64,000 nucleotides of DNA, taken from positions 1,364,001 through 1,428,000 of the forward strand of contig NZ_BTFW01000001.1 in the NCBI RefSeq assembly GCF_033242265.1, read 5' to 3'. The position numbers were made by a program, and so were the translations under genes. Source of the stretch: Novosphingobium sp. IK01. GTDB lineage: Bacteria > Pseudomonadota > Alphaproteobacteria > Sphingomonadales > Sphingomonadaceae. Positions 34,800 to 43,421 of this stretch are shown here, piece after piece; positions within the stretch are counted from its first letter, which is position 1; each line of letters begins with the position of its first letter. The notes beneath the pieces were generated by a model. It did not search any database, had not been told where the DNA came from, and saw only the letters and a program-made list of their open reading frames with translations.

Positions 34800-35777
34800 T
34801 CAGGCGCCTTCGCGGGCCAGACGCTCCTGCTTGTCGAGCGCGCTTTCCGAAGGAACGAAGCTCTTGGGGTTGACCTTGAGCCAGATCAGGATGGGCGCGG
34901 CCATGTAAATCGAGCTGTAAGTCCCCACGAAGATGCCCAGCGTGATCGCGGCGGTAAAGCCGAAGATCACCTCGGGCCCGAAGATCAGCAGCGCGACGAG
35001 CGTGATCAGCATCGAGAGCGAGGTCACGATCGTGCGTGCGAGCGTCTCGTTGACCGACAGGTCGAGCAGTTCGGGCAGCGGCATCTTGCGGAACTTCTTC
35101 AGGTTCTCGCGGATGCGGTCGTAGACGACGATGGTGTCGTTGAGCGAATAACCGATCAGCGTGAGCAGGGCTGCCACGATGTTGAGGTCGAACTCCATCT
35201 GGGTGAGCGCGAACATCCCCAGCGTGAGCGTGACGTCGTGGACGAGGCTGAACAGCGCGCCGATGCCGAACTGCCATTCGAAGCGGATCCAGATGTAGGC
35301 CGCCACGGCCAGCGCCGCCAGCCCCAGCGCCTTGAACGCATCCCAGCCCAGCTCCTTGGAGACCTTGCCCGAGACCGAGTCCACCCCGTCGATGCGCGCA
35401 TCGGCATGGTGCGACTTGATGTCGGCGGTGATCGTCCGGGCCATCTTGTCCGACTGGGCCGCATCATGCTCGGCCCCTTCGGGCAGCTTCATGCGGATCG
35501 AGATCTCGTTGGGCTTGCCATAGCGCTGGATGATCGGTTCGCCATAGCCCAGCTTGGCCACTTCGTCGCGCAAGTCGGCCACGGGGGCCTCGGCGCTGCG
35601 CTCGAAGGTCACGCGGATCATCTGGCCACCGACGAAATCGACGCCCAGATTGAGCCCGCGCGTGAACACCAGCGTCAGCGAGGCGGCCATCAGCGCGAGG
35701 CTGAACAGGTAGAACGGCAACCGCCACTTGAGGAAGTGGATGTTGGTGTTGTCGGGAACGAGCTTCAAGAGTTTCAT
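34800..35777 (-). CDS. secF: protein translocase subunit SecF
   Basis: Inner-membrane RND-type partner of SecD that uses the proton gradient to pull exported proteins through SecYEG. The 325-residue protein has six transmembrane helices: TM1 at residues 19-39, then a periplasmic domain, then TM2-6. Family motifs are LNLGVDFVGGQMI after TM1, VSKELGWDAFKAL, YSLNDTIVVYDRIREN and NETLARTIVTSLSMLITL. The ATG at 35777 is preceded by GGGAGCG. It follows secD by 14 nt, in the usual yajC-secD-secF order. Confidence 0.97.
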   Translation of the reverse strand: MKLLKLVPDNTNIHFLKWRLPFYLFSLALMAASLTLVFTRGLNLGVDFVGGQMIRVTFERSAEAPVADLRDEVAKLGYGEPIIQRYGKPNEISIRMKLPEGAEHDAAQSDKMARTITADIKSHHADARIDGVDSVSGKVSKELGWDAFKALGLAALAVAAYIWIRFEWQFGIGALFSLVHDVTLTLGMFALTQMEFDLNIVAALLTLIGYSLNDTIVVYDRIRENLKKFRKMPLPELLDLSVNETLARTIVTSLSMLITLVALLIFGPEVIFGFTAAITLGIFVGTYSSIYMAAPILIWLKVNPKSFVPSESALDKQERLAREGA

Positions 35778-35791
35778 GTGTCCGCGCTCCC

Positions 35792-37390
35792 TTACAGGCT
35801 CAGGTCGGCCGGGCGCGCGCGGCGCAGCCACTGGGCCACCCACATGCGGGTCAGCCAGACGGCGGTATAGACCGAGGTGACGATGCCGATCATCAGCACG
35901 ACGGCAAAGCCCTTGACCGGGCCACTGCCGAACGCGGCCATCAGCACGGCGGCGATCACGTTGGTGACGTTGGCGTCGAAGATGGCGCGGCTGGCTTCCT
36001 TGTAGCCGTTTTCAACCGCAGCCACCACGCGGCGCCCGCGATGGCGCTCCTCGCGGATGCGCTCGTTGATCAGCACGTTGGCATCGACCGCCGCACCGAT
36101 GGTGAGCACGAAGCCGGCGATGCCCGGCAGCGTCAGCGTCGCCCCCATCGTGGCCATCACGCCCAGGATCATCAGCATGTTCACCACCAGCGCCGCGCAG
36201 GCATAGAGCCCGAAGCGGCCATAGGTGGCAACGATGAAGACCACGAGCGCGAGCGTGCCCACGACCATCGCGATCACGCCCTTGCGGATCGAATCGGCGC
36301 CAAGGTCGGGCCCGACGGTGCGTTCCTCGACGACCTTGAGGTCGACCGGCAGCGCGCCCGAACGCAGCGAGATCGCCAGCTGGCTGGCACTGTCGGTGGT
36401 GAAGTGGCCCGAGATGACCGCGCTGCCCCCGATGATCGGGGTGTTGATGACCGGGGCCGAGATGACCTTGCCATCGAGGATGATGGCAAAGCGCTTGCCC
36501 ACGTTCTGGGTGGTCAGCTTGGCGAACTTGGCGCCGCCCTCGGTGTTGAAGGCGATGTTGACGACCGGTTCGTTGGTCTGGGGATCGTTGGTGGCCTGGG
36601 CGTTGGTCAGTTCGTCGCCGCGAATGCCGCCCAGACGCTTGACCGCGATCGGCGCGCCCGCTGCCGCTTCGGCATAGGGCAGGACCTGGCTGCCCACCGG
36701 CGCCACGCCACGGGCAAGGTCTGACGGCAGGGCCGTGTCGTCGACCATCTTGAATTCGAGCTTGGCGGTCTGGCCGAGCAGCGCCTTGAGCGCCTGCGGG
36801 TCCTGAAGACCGGGCACCTGCACGACGATGCGGGTGGCGCCCTGACGCAGGATGGTCGGCTCCTTGGTGCCCAGCCCGTCGATGCGCTTGCGCACGACCT
36901 CGACGGCGGTATCCATCGCCTGGCTCACCGCCTGGTCGATGCCTTCCTGAGTCGGGGTCAGCACGAAGCGGTTGCCGTCGACGACCTCGATGTTCCAGTC
37001 GCGCTGGCCGGTCAGCCCCGCGCCCGAGGTGAGCGGCAGGATCGCCTCGCGCACGGCATCGACCTTGGAGGCATCGTTGACCAGGAAGGTCAGGCTGCCA
37101 TCGCGGTTGGAAATGTCGCTGATGCGGATCGAGGCATCGGCCTGCCGCAGCTTGTTGCGAACCGATTCGTCCATGCCGTCCAGCCGCTGCTGGCGCACTT
37201 GCGAGGGATCGGCCTCAAGCTGGATGTGGCTGCCACCGGCAAGGTCGAGCCCCAGGTTGATTTTGGGCGAAGGCAGCGCGGAAGGCCAGGCAAGGCCTGA
37301 AACCGAGAACAGCGAAGGGAGCGAGGCGAGCGAGACGAGGATCGTCACCGCCCACAACGTCAGCACCTTCCAGCGCGGGAAATCGAGCAT
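35792..37390 (-). CDS. secD: protein translocase subunit SecD
   Basis: Large RND-like subunit of the SecDF-YajC accessory complex. The 532-residue protein starts MLDFPRWKVLTLWAV (TM1), then has the P1 head region with LGLDLAGGSHIQLEAD, DGLGTKEPTILRQGATRIVVQVPGL across two blocks, and a C-terminal five-helix bundle with GADSIRKG, PGIAGFVLTIGAAVDANVLI and RIREE. The VDANVLINERIREE stretch contains the proton-path aspartate. Gap to yajC is 63 nt, to secF 14 nt. Normal length for the alphaproteobacterial form. Confidence 0.97.
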   Translation of the reverse strand: MLDFPRWKVLTLWAVTILVSLASLPSLFSVSGLAWPSALPSPKINLGLDLAGGSHIQLEADPSQVRQQRLDGMDESVRNKLRQADASIRISDISNRDGSLTFLVNDASKVDAVREAILPLTSGAGLTGQRDWNIEVVDGNRFVLTPTQEGIDQAVSQAMDTAVEVVRKRIDGLGTKEPTILRQGATRIVVQVPGLQDPQALKALLGQTAKLEFKMVDDTALPSDLARGVAPVGSQVLPYAEAAAGAPIAVKRLGGIRGDELTNAQATNDPQTNEPVVNIAFNTEGGAKFAKLTTQNVGKRFAIILDGKVISAPVINTPIIGGSAVISGHFTTDSASQLAISLRSGALPVDLKVVEERTVGPDLGADSIRKGVIAMVVGTLALVVFIVATYGRFGLYACAALVVNMLMILGVMATMGATLTLPGIAGFVLTIGAAVDANVLINERIREERHRGRRVVAAVENGYKEASRAIFDANVTNVIAAVLMAAFGSGPVKGFAVVLMIGIVTSVYTAVWLTRMWVAQWLRRARPADLSL

Positions 37391-37453
37391 GATCGGGCTT
37401 TCCGATTACGGGAGAGGCTTGATAGGGAAACTGGCCGGAACGAGCCGGAACGA

Positions 37454-37777
37454 TCAGTCGTTGGCGGCTGCCGAACCCTGCGGCACGACATCGCCCAGCG
37501 TCGAGCGAACGGCCTTCACGCGCACGCCCGGCGCCAGTTCGAGATCGACATAGTGATCGTCGAGGCGCACGATCTTGGCCACGATGCCACCGGCGGTCAC
37601 CACCTGATCGCCCTTCTGGAGGCCGGACAGGCGCTGCTGGTGTTCCTTCTGGCGCTTCATCTGCGGGCGCAGGATCAGGAAATAGAAAATAACGGCCATG
37701 GCCACCAGCGGCAGGAACTGGAGGTAGGCGGGCGGCGAGGCCGCACTGGCGGCGGCAGCGGAAAGAAGGCTGATCAT
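37454..37777 (-). CDS. yajC: preprotein translocase subunit YajC
   Basis: A 107-residue inner-membrane protein associated with SecDF. One transmembrane helix (FLPLVAMAVIFYFLILRPQ) is followed by the invariant RPQMKRQKEHQQ motif and the small cytosolic domain SGLQKGDQVVTAGGIVAKIVRLDDHYVDLEL. The ATG at 37777 is preferred over a longer version that would add 13 residues without a good start site. It is the first gene of the yajC-secD-secF operon, divergent from the tRNA-Pro gene across 258 bp. Confidence 0.96.
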   Translation of the reverse strand: MISLLSAAAASAASPPAYLQFLPLVAMAVIFYFLILRPQMKRQKEHQQRLSGLQKGDQVVTAGGIVAKIVRLDDHYVDLELAPGVRVKAVRSTLGDVVPQGSAAAND

Positions 37778-38035
37778 GACAGGACCGTTCGTGGGAGCAG
37801 TGGCCGGCCTTTGCAAGCCCCAGACCCGGCATTCGCCGGGCCAGCCACCGATTGTTGCAATTGGGCCGGGCTGCTAGCAGTTTGGGCCGGACAAGGCAAT
37901 CAGAGCCCGGAAAACGGCCTTCTTGGGCCAGTTTTCGACCATACAATCCACAGGCAAATGCCCGGAAACGGAAAAAGATGCGCAACGGGGGGCTTGCCAT
38001 CGCCAGACGACCCGCCTAGAGCGCCCCTCACCGGT

Positions 38036-38112
38036 CGGGACGTAGCGCAGCCTGGTAGCGCATCACACTGGGGGTGTGGGGGTCGGAGGTTCGAATCCTC
38101 TCGTCCCGACCA
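38036..38112 (+). tRNA. tRNA-Pro (anticodon GGG)
   Basis: A 77-nt cloverleaf with acceptor stem CGGGACG/CGTCCCG and encoded ACCA end. The D arm reads GCGCAGCCTGGTAGCGC, the anticodon loop CTGGGGG gives GGG at positions 34-36, and the T arm is GGAGGTTCGAATCCTCT. All arms pair. It decodes CCC and CCU. A rho-independent terminator follows at 38143. Confidence 0.97.
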
Positions 38113-38142
38113 ATGGTACCAATACCCATGGGGTATTCAAAA

Positions 38143-38166
38143 GGGCAGCCTTCGCTGCCCTTTTTT
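38143..38166 (+). terminator. terminator of tRNA-Pro
   Basis: Stem GGGCAGC / GCTGCCC with a CTTC loop and six T, 30 nt after the tRNA end. Confidence 0.9.
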
Positions 38167-38251
38167 GCGTCTGGCGATCCTTTTGCATCTGGCGAAAGCG
38201 CCGCCGCGAAGCACCTTCCCGCCCGCAGACGGGAAGGTGCGCCCTTTTCGA

Positions 38252-38917
38252 TCAGTCGAGCAGGCGGTGGACTTCGGACATGAAGTCCCTGGCCGCATAT
38301 TCCACGTCCTGCACGCTCGCCCCCGCCTTGTAGAGCGCCGAGCCGAGCCCGGCCCCCGCCGCCCCGGCGGCCATCCAGTCGCCCAGGGTTTGCGGCGTCA
38401 CCCCGCCCACGGCGAACACCGGAATGTTGCGGGGGATCACCGCAAGCTGGCCCTTGAGCACGGCGGGGCTCGCCGCTTCGGCCGGGAACAGCTTGAGGCC
38501 ATGGGCCCCGGCCTCAAGGGCGGCAAACGCCTCGGTCGGAGTGGCATAGCCGGGCAGCGAGACCAGCCCGAGCTGCGCCGTGTGGGCAATGACCGCCGGA
38601 TTGACATTGGGCGAGACGATCAGCCCGCCGCCTGCGTCGCGCACCGCCTCGACCTCGGCGACGCTCAGCACCGTGCCAGCCCCCACCAGCACCGTATCGC
38701 CATACCGGCGGGCGATCTTGCCGATGGAGACCAGCGGATCGGGCGAATTGAGCGGAACCTCGATCATCGAGAACCCGGTCTGGACCAGCACGTCGGCGAC
38801 ACCCTCGATCTCGTCGGGCGTCACCCCGCGAAGGATCGCCACCAGCGGGCAATGATGCATGGCCCGCGACAGGCGGTCGACGGCGGGATGATGAAGAGGG
38901 GGGAGGTCAGCAGTCAC
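38252..38917 (-). CDS. dgoA: 2-dehydro-3-deoxy-6-phosphogalactonate aldolase
   Basis: Class I aldolase that splits KDPGal into pyruvate and glyceraldehyde-3-phosphate, the last step of the De Ley-Doudoroff galactonate route. The 221-residue KDPG/KDPGal aldolase shows CPLVAILRGVTPDE, VPLNSPDPL, GAGTVLSVAEVEAV, the Schiff-base region ALEAGAHGLKLFPAEAASP, and FAVGGVTPQTL. The FPAEA and GLGSALYKAG motifs favour the KDPGal (DgoA) branch. GTG at 38917 is proposed as start because GGAGCC lies 8 nt before it; ATG at 38860 is the alternative. Its start overlaps the dgoK end by 11 nt. Confidence 0.92.
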   Translation of the reverse strand: MTADLPPLHHPAVDRLSRAMHHCPLVAILRGVTPDEIEGVADVLVQTGFSMIEVPLNSPDPLVSIGKIARRYGDTVLVGAGTVLSVAEVEAVRDAGGGLIVSPNVNPAVIAHTAQLGLVSLPGYATPTEAFAALEAGAHGLKLFPAEAASPAVLKGQLAVIPRNIPVFAVGGVTPQTLGDWMAAGAAGAGLGSALYKAGASVQDVEYAARDFMSEVHRLLD

Positions 38918-39803
38918 GAGCAAGGCTCCATATCTGAGTCCGTATCTGGACAATGCCTGCCACAAAAGCGGCATGACTATCAATGAGATGAGAACGACCA
39001 CCGCATTGGGCGATGGCCGCCGTGTAAAGCGCGCCCAAAACGGGGTCGGCCAGCAGATGGACCTCGCGGCCCGCGCCCACCCCGGCCCCGCGCACATCGC
39101 TGCCGATCAGCAGGCCCGAGGCATAGGCGGCGCTGTCCCCGACCGCGCGCAGGCCCAGCAGCGCACTTGCCCGCACGCCGAACAGCGCCTTGAGCAAGGC
39201 CCCGTCGGCACTGGCATCGACCCCGGCACGAAAAGCCGGGCCATCGGCCACCGGCCCGTTCAAAAATTCGGCCAGAAGGCTGTGTCCGCGCAGGAGCGCG
39301 AACATCTCGCCGGTCATGCTGGTAAAGAAGCTGGCGACCGCGCCGCCCTCCATCCGGGCCCACTTGCAATGGGTGCCCGGCTGGCACAGCAGCGCGTCCG
39401 GCGGCGCGAGGCCCGCCGCGACCGCGCCCAGAAGCTGGACTTCCTCGCCGCGCATCACATCGCCGCGCGGATCGGACAGACCCGGCACGATCCATGTGCG
39501 CGCATCGATGGCATGGAGCGCGCCCGCCACCTGCCCGCCGCTGGCCGGGCAGGACAGATAGGGCACCAGCGCCCAGCCCCGCTGCGAGCCGACCATCCCG
39601 GCGGCCACCAGCGGCCAATCGCCCAGCCGCGCGCGGATCGCGGCCACTTCGGCGGCAAAGGCCTCTGGTCCCCCGCCCTGCTGGCCGACAGCCAGTACCC
39701 CGCGGTCGTCGCGGAAGGTCTCGATGACGGTGCCCGCGCCATCGAGCAGATAGCAGCGGCGATTGGTCGTGCCCCAATCCACGGCAATGAAACGGTCGTC
39801 CAT
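38907..39803 (-). CDS. dgoK: 2-dehydro-3-deoxygalactonokinase
   Basis: Phosphorylates 2-keto-3-deoxygalactonate to KDPGal with ATP. The 298-residue protein has the DgoK pattern: FIAVDWGTTNRRCYLLD at the N-terminus (first phosphate-binding loop), AAGMVGSQRGW, VPGLSDPRGDVMRGEEVQL, the substrate segment LCQPGTHCKWARMEGG, SFFTSMTGEMFALL and LLIGSDVRG. It is translationally coupled to dgoA downstream. The pair is divergent from the GntR regulator gene and part of the galactan locus. Confidence 0.93.
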   Translation of the reverse strand: MDDRFIAVDWGTTNRRCYLLDGAGTVIETFRDDRGVLAVGQQGGGPEAFAAEVAAIRARLGDWPLVAAGMVGSQRGWALVPYLSCPASGGQVAGALHAIDARTWIVPGLSDPRGDVMRGEEVQLLGAVAAGLAPPDALLCQPGTHCKWARMEGGAVASFFTSMTGEMFALLRGHSLLAEFLNGPVADGPAFRAGVDASADGALLKALFGVRASALLGLRAVGDSAAYASGLLIGSDVRGAGVGAGREVHLLADPVLGALYTAAIAQCGGRSHLIDSHAAFVAGIVQIRTQIWSLARDC

Positions 39804-39915
39804 GTTCAGATCACCACCTTGAAGAAAACAGGGCCACGCGACGCGGCAGAAAGCATCTGCCCGTGCCAGGGCCCAAACCGGAGCATGTTTCGACTTGCCA
39901 CGCCCCTCCGATGTC

Positions 39916-39932
39916 TATTTATATTATTAAAA
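39916..39932. promoter_or_regulatory. candidate GntR operator in the dgoK/regulator gap
   Basis: TATTTATA-T-TATTAAAA is an imperfect relative (about 12 of 16 arm positions) of the palindrome TATTTATC-G-GATAAATA found before the receptor gene. It sits in the 155-bp divergent promoter region about 27 bp before the regulator start. Confidence 0.4.
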
Positions 39933-39958
39933 CACTTCACTCGCGCAAAGGACCGACC

Positions 39959-40684
39959 ATGACCACCCAGCCCCTCGAAGCGCGCGATGCCCTGGGGCGC
40001 AACCTGACATACGGCCTGCTCGACCGGCTCGGGTTGCTGATCGTGGGCGGCGCCTACGACGAGCAGCGTTTTCCGACCGAGGCCGAACTGTCCGAAGCGC
40101 ACGGGGTCAGCCGCTCGGTCACGCGCGAGGCGGTCAAGATGCTGACCGCCAAGGGCTTGGTCAGCGCCCGCCCGCGCCAGGGCACGATCATCCAGCCCGA
40201 CAGCCAGTGGAACCTGTTCGATCCCGACGTGCTGCGCTGGATGTTCGAACGGCGCTTCTCGATCGACCTGCTCACCCATTTCGGGCAGTTGCGCGTGGCG
40301 ATCGAACCGGCTGCCGCCGCACTGGCCGCGCGCGAGGCAACCGAAGAGGGCATGGCCACGATCCGCGCCGGGTTCGCCCGGATGGAAGCCGCCGATGCCG
40401 GGCACGACGACGTACTGGAGGCCGATGTCGCGTTTCATGTCGCCATCCTCAAGGCTTCGGGCAATCCGTTCTTCGGCCAGTTCCGCGATGTGGTCTCCAC
40501 CGCGCTCAAGACCTCGATCCGCTACACCAACCGCATCAGCGGACGCAGCGCCGATCTGGGCGCGCACGAATCGGTGATGAACGCGATCCTCGCACGCGAC
40601 GGGCAGACCGCCCAGACCCGCATGCGCGTGATCATCGAGGAAGCCCTCGAAGCCATCCGCCGCAACGAGGAAGCGCTGGGCTGA
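39959..40684 (+). CDS. FadR-subfamily GntR transcriptional regulator of the galactan locus
   Basis: A 241-residue regulator. Residues about 10-75 form the GntR winged helix (YDEQRFPTEAELSEAHGVSRSVTREAVKMLTAKGLV, RPRQGTIIQP wing). The C-terminal all-helical FCD ligand domain shows RVAIEPAAAALAA, DVAFHVAILKASGN and AHESVMNAI, with the His/Asp residues expected for a metal-bound small-acid ligand. By position it is a DgoR-like regulator that would respond to galactonate or a KDG-type intermediate. It is divergent from dgoKA and upstream of the GH2 gene; candidate operators lie in all three promoter regions. Confidence 0.88.
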   Translation: MTTQPLEARDALGRNLTYGLLDRLGLLIVGGAYDEQRFPTEAELSEAHGVSRSVTREAVKMLTAKGLVSARPRQGTIIQPDSQWNLFDPDVLRWMFERRFSIDLLTHFGQLRVAIEPAAAALAAREATEEGMATIRAGFARMEAADAGHDDVLEADVAFHVAILKASGNPFFGQFRDVVSTALKTSIRYTNRISGRSADLGAHESVMNAILARDGQTAQTRMRVIIEEALEAIRRNEEALG

Positions 40685-40791
40685 GCACCCTTGATGGCCG
40701 TTCCGACCCAGCCTGCTCCGGTCCTGCCTGCTCCGGTCCTTCCCGTTCCGGTTCTTCACGCCCCGCCCCCTCTGCTTGACCTCTCTAACCA

Positions 40792-40808
40792 TATATATAT
40801 GATAAATG
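40792..40808. promoter_or_regulatory. candidate GntR operator before the GH2 gene
   Basis: TATATATA-T-GATAAATG matches the receptor-gene palindrome TATTTATC-G-GATAAATA at 13 of 16 arm positions. It lies about 40 bp before the GH2 start codon in an AT-rich island inside a very GC-rich region. Confidence 0.5.
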
Positions 40809-40846
40809 TAAAGGGGCCCAAGCTGGCTCCGGCAGAGGAGCTTGAA

Positions 40847-43408
40847 ATGTCACATGATCCGATCCGGCAGGGCGCCCCGTGGACGGCGAACCGCCGCGCC
40901 GCGCTGGCCATGGGCCTGACCACGGCGGGCCTCGCGGCCACCCATCCGGCGCTGGCGGCCACGGCCGCGCGCGGCGGCGGGAAAGAAGGGAAGAACGCGG
41001 GCCCGGATGCAGGCGCCTCGCCCCGCCGCCGCGTGCGCCTTGCCGAAGGCTGGCGCTTTCACCTTGGCCACGCCGCCGACATGGCCAAGGACTTCGACTA
41101 TGGCCAGTGGCAGCGGACATATGCCAAGCCCGGCCTCGACGGATCGCCCGCCACGCTCGCCACGTTCGACGACCGCGACTGGACGCCGGTGCGCGTGCCA
41201 CACGACTGGGCGGTCGAACTGCCCTATGCCGCCCCCATCGGGCCCGTGCCCAAGGATGAGGAAGATTCCGCCGCAGCCCACGGCTTTCGGGCGATTGGCC
41301 GCGACTATCCCGAAAACAGCGTGGGCTGGTATCGCCTCGCCCTGCCGATCTCCGAAGCGGGGATCAGCAAGGCCGACAAGGGCCGCGCGGTCTGGCTCGA
41401 ATTCGACGGGGTGTTCCGCAACTGCAAGGTCTTCGTCAACGGCTACGAAGCGGGGGGCAGTGCCTCGGGCTATGCGCCGTTCCGTGTGGACATCACCGAC
41501 TTCCTCGACACCGATGGCGGGCCCAACCAGCTTGCCCTGCGCGTCGACGCCAGCCTTGGCGAAGGCTGGTTCTATGAAGGCGCCGGCATCTATCGCCATG
41601 TCGATCTGGTAAGCGCGGCCCCGCTCCATGTTCCGCAATGGGGGACATGGGTGCGCAGCACGCCCGATGCCACGGGCGCCAGCCTCGCCATCGAAACCCG
41701 CTTCGCCAATATCGGCGAACAGGCCGCCACAGGCGCGGTGCGCCATCGCGTGATCGCCCCGGACGGCAGCATCGCAGCCCAAACCGGGCCGCGCCCCCTT
41801 GCGCTCGCCGCGCTGGGCGAGGCCAGCCAGGACGAAAGCCTGAGGGTCACCGCCCCGCATCTGTGGTCCCCCAAAACCCCGGTGCTCTACACCCTCGAAA
41901 CCGAAGTGCTGGTCGAGGGCCAGGTGGTCGACCGCGTGGCGACGCGCTTTGGCATCCGCACCCTGACTTTTGACGGCCATCGCGGCTTTTTCGTCAATGG
42001 CGAGCCGGTCAAGTTGCTCGGCGTGTGCAACCATCAGGACCACGCCGGGGTGGGCACGGCCATTCCCGATGCGCTCCACGCCTGGCGCGTGGCACAGACG
42101 CAGTCGATGGGCGCCAACGCCTGGCGCAGCGCGCACAATCCCGTCTCGCAGGCCCTGCTCGACATCGCCGACGCCACGGGCCTGATGATGATCGCCGAAA
42201 ACCGCCTCAACACCACCAACCCCGAGGCCTTTGACGAGCTCGACCGCCTGATCCGCTCCTCGCGCAACCATCCCTCGATCATCCTGTGGTCGGTCGGCAA
42301 CGAGGAAGGCCATCAGGCCAGCGAGCGCGGGCGGCACATTTCGACCCGGCTCGTGGCGCGTTGCAAAGAACTCGACCCCACCCGCCTGACCACGCAGGCC
42401 ATGGACCGGGGCTGGAACGAACCGGTCAACGCGGGCGATGCCGTCGATGTGGTCGGCTTCAACTACCACTCCGAAAAGATCGCCGACTGGCACACCCGCC
42501 ACCCCGGCAAGCCCGTCATCGGCACCGAGACCGGCAGCACCGTCTATACCCGCGGGGCCTACGTCAACGATGCGTCCGCCCACGTCGTGCGCGCCTACGA
42601 TACCGAATATCCGCGCTGGGCCAGCACGGCCGAGGCTTGGTGGAGCATCGTGGCCAGGGATCCCTCGATCGCGGGCGGCTTCATCTGGACCGGGTTCGAC
42701 TATCGCGGCGAGCCCACGCCCTATCCGACCCTCCCGAGCGTTTCGAGCTATTTCGGGGCGATGGATCTGTGCGGCTTTCCCAAGGACAATTACTTCTACT
42801 ACCGCGCATGGTGGCGCCGGAACGAGCCGCTGGTCCACCTGCTGCCCCACTGGAACTGGGAAGGAGGAGAAGGCAAGCCGGTCGAAGTCTGGGTCCATGG
42901 CAATTGCGGCGAGGTCGAACTGCTGCTCAATGGCCGCTCGCTCGGGCGCAAGGCCATGGCTGAAAACGGCCATCTGGTCTGGCAGGTGCCCTATGCCCCC
43001 GGCACGCTGGAAGCGCGCGGGTTCAACGCGGGCAAGCTTGCCGCGCAGGACCGCCGCGTGACCGCCGGAAAGCCCGCCGCGCTGCGCCTCGTGGCCGACC
43101 GCAAGCGCCTGTCCGCCGATGGAGCCGACACCGCGCCGGTTCGCGTCGAAGTCCTCGACGCGCATGGCATCGTGGTGCCCACCGCCGATACGCCGATCAG
43201 CTTCGCGCTGGCAGGCCCGGCCCGCCTGATCGGCCTTGGCAACGGCAATCCGACCTCGACCGAGCCGGACAAGGGCACGCAGCGCCGCGCCTTCAACGGT
43301 CTGGCCCAGGCGCTGGTCCAGAGCGCGGGAACACCGGGCGCCAGCCGCCTGACCGCCAGCGCGCCGGGCCTCACATCCGCCAGCCTCGACCTTTTCTTCC
43401 ACGCCTGA
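40847..43408 (+). CDS. secreted glycoside hydrolase family 2 protein, probable beta-galactosidase
   Basis: Retaining glycosidase that likely releases galactose from beta-galactosides. The 853-residue protein has a Tat-like signal (NRRAALAMGLTTAGLAATHPALA), a sugar-binding jelly roll (about residues 60-220, WLEFDGVFRNCKVFVNG), an immunoglobulin-like domain and the TIM barrel with acid/base E486 (SVGNEEGHQ) and nucleophile E561 (IGTETGST). MGANAWRSAHNP is the usual GH2 signature. The C-terminus carries a DUF4982-like strand block and an Ig-like domain. GAGGAG precedes the ATG at 40847; longer in-frame starts would run through the candidate operator. Confidence 0.9.
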   Translation: MSHDPIRQGAPWTANRRAALAMGLTTAGLAATHPALAATAARGGGKEGKNAGPDAGASPRRRVRLAEGWRFHLGHAADMAKDFDYGQWQRTYAKPGLDGSPATLATFDDRDWTPVRVPHDWAVELPYAAPIGPVPKDEEDSAAAHGFRAIGRDYPENSVGWYRLALPISEAGISKADKGRAVWLEFDGVFRNCKVFVNGYEAGGSASGYAPFRVDITDFLDTDGGPNQLALRVDASLGEGWFYEGAGIYRHVDLVSAAPLHVPQWGTWVRSTPDATGASLAIETRFANIGEQAATGAVRHRVIAPDGSIAAQTGPRPLALAALGEASQDESLRVTAPHLWSPKTPVLYTLETEVLVEGQVVDRVATRFGIRTLTFDGHRGFFVNGEPVKLLGVCNHQDHAGVGTAIPDALHAWRVAQTQSMGANAWRSAHNPVSQALLDIADATGLMMIAENRLNTTNPEAFDELDRLIRSSRNHPSIILWSVGNEEGHQASERGRHISTRLVARCKELDPTRLTTQAMDRGWNEPVNAGDAVDVVGFNYHSEKIADWHTRHPGKPVIGTETGSTVYTRGAYVNDASAHVVRAYDTEYPRWASTAEAWWSIVARDPSIAGGFIWTGFDYRGEPTPYPTLPSVSSYFGAMDLCGFPKDNYFYYRAWWRRNEPLVHLLPHWNWEGGEGKPVEVWVHGNCGEVELLLNGRSLGRKAMAENGHLVWQVPYAPGTLEARGFNAGKLAAQDRRVTAGKPAALRLVADRKRLSADGADTAPVRVEVLDAHGIVVPTADTPISFALAGPARLIGLGNGNPTSTEPDKGTQRRAFNGLAQALVQSAGTPGASRLTASAPGLTSASLDLFFHA

Positions 43409-43421
43409 CCGGACTTCCTCT

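Noticed and set aside
38252..39097. Longer 281-residue version of the aldolase extending into dgoK
   Set aside because: The extra residues are out-of-frame dgoK sequence with no aldolase similarity; a GTG with a ribosome site at 38917 explains the start.
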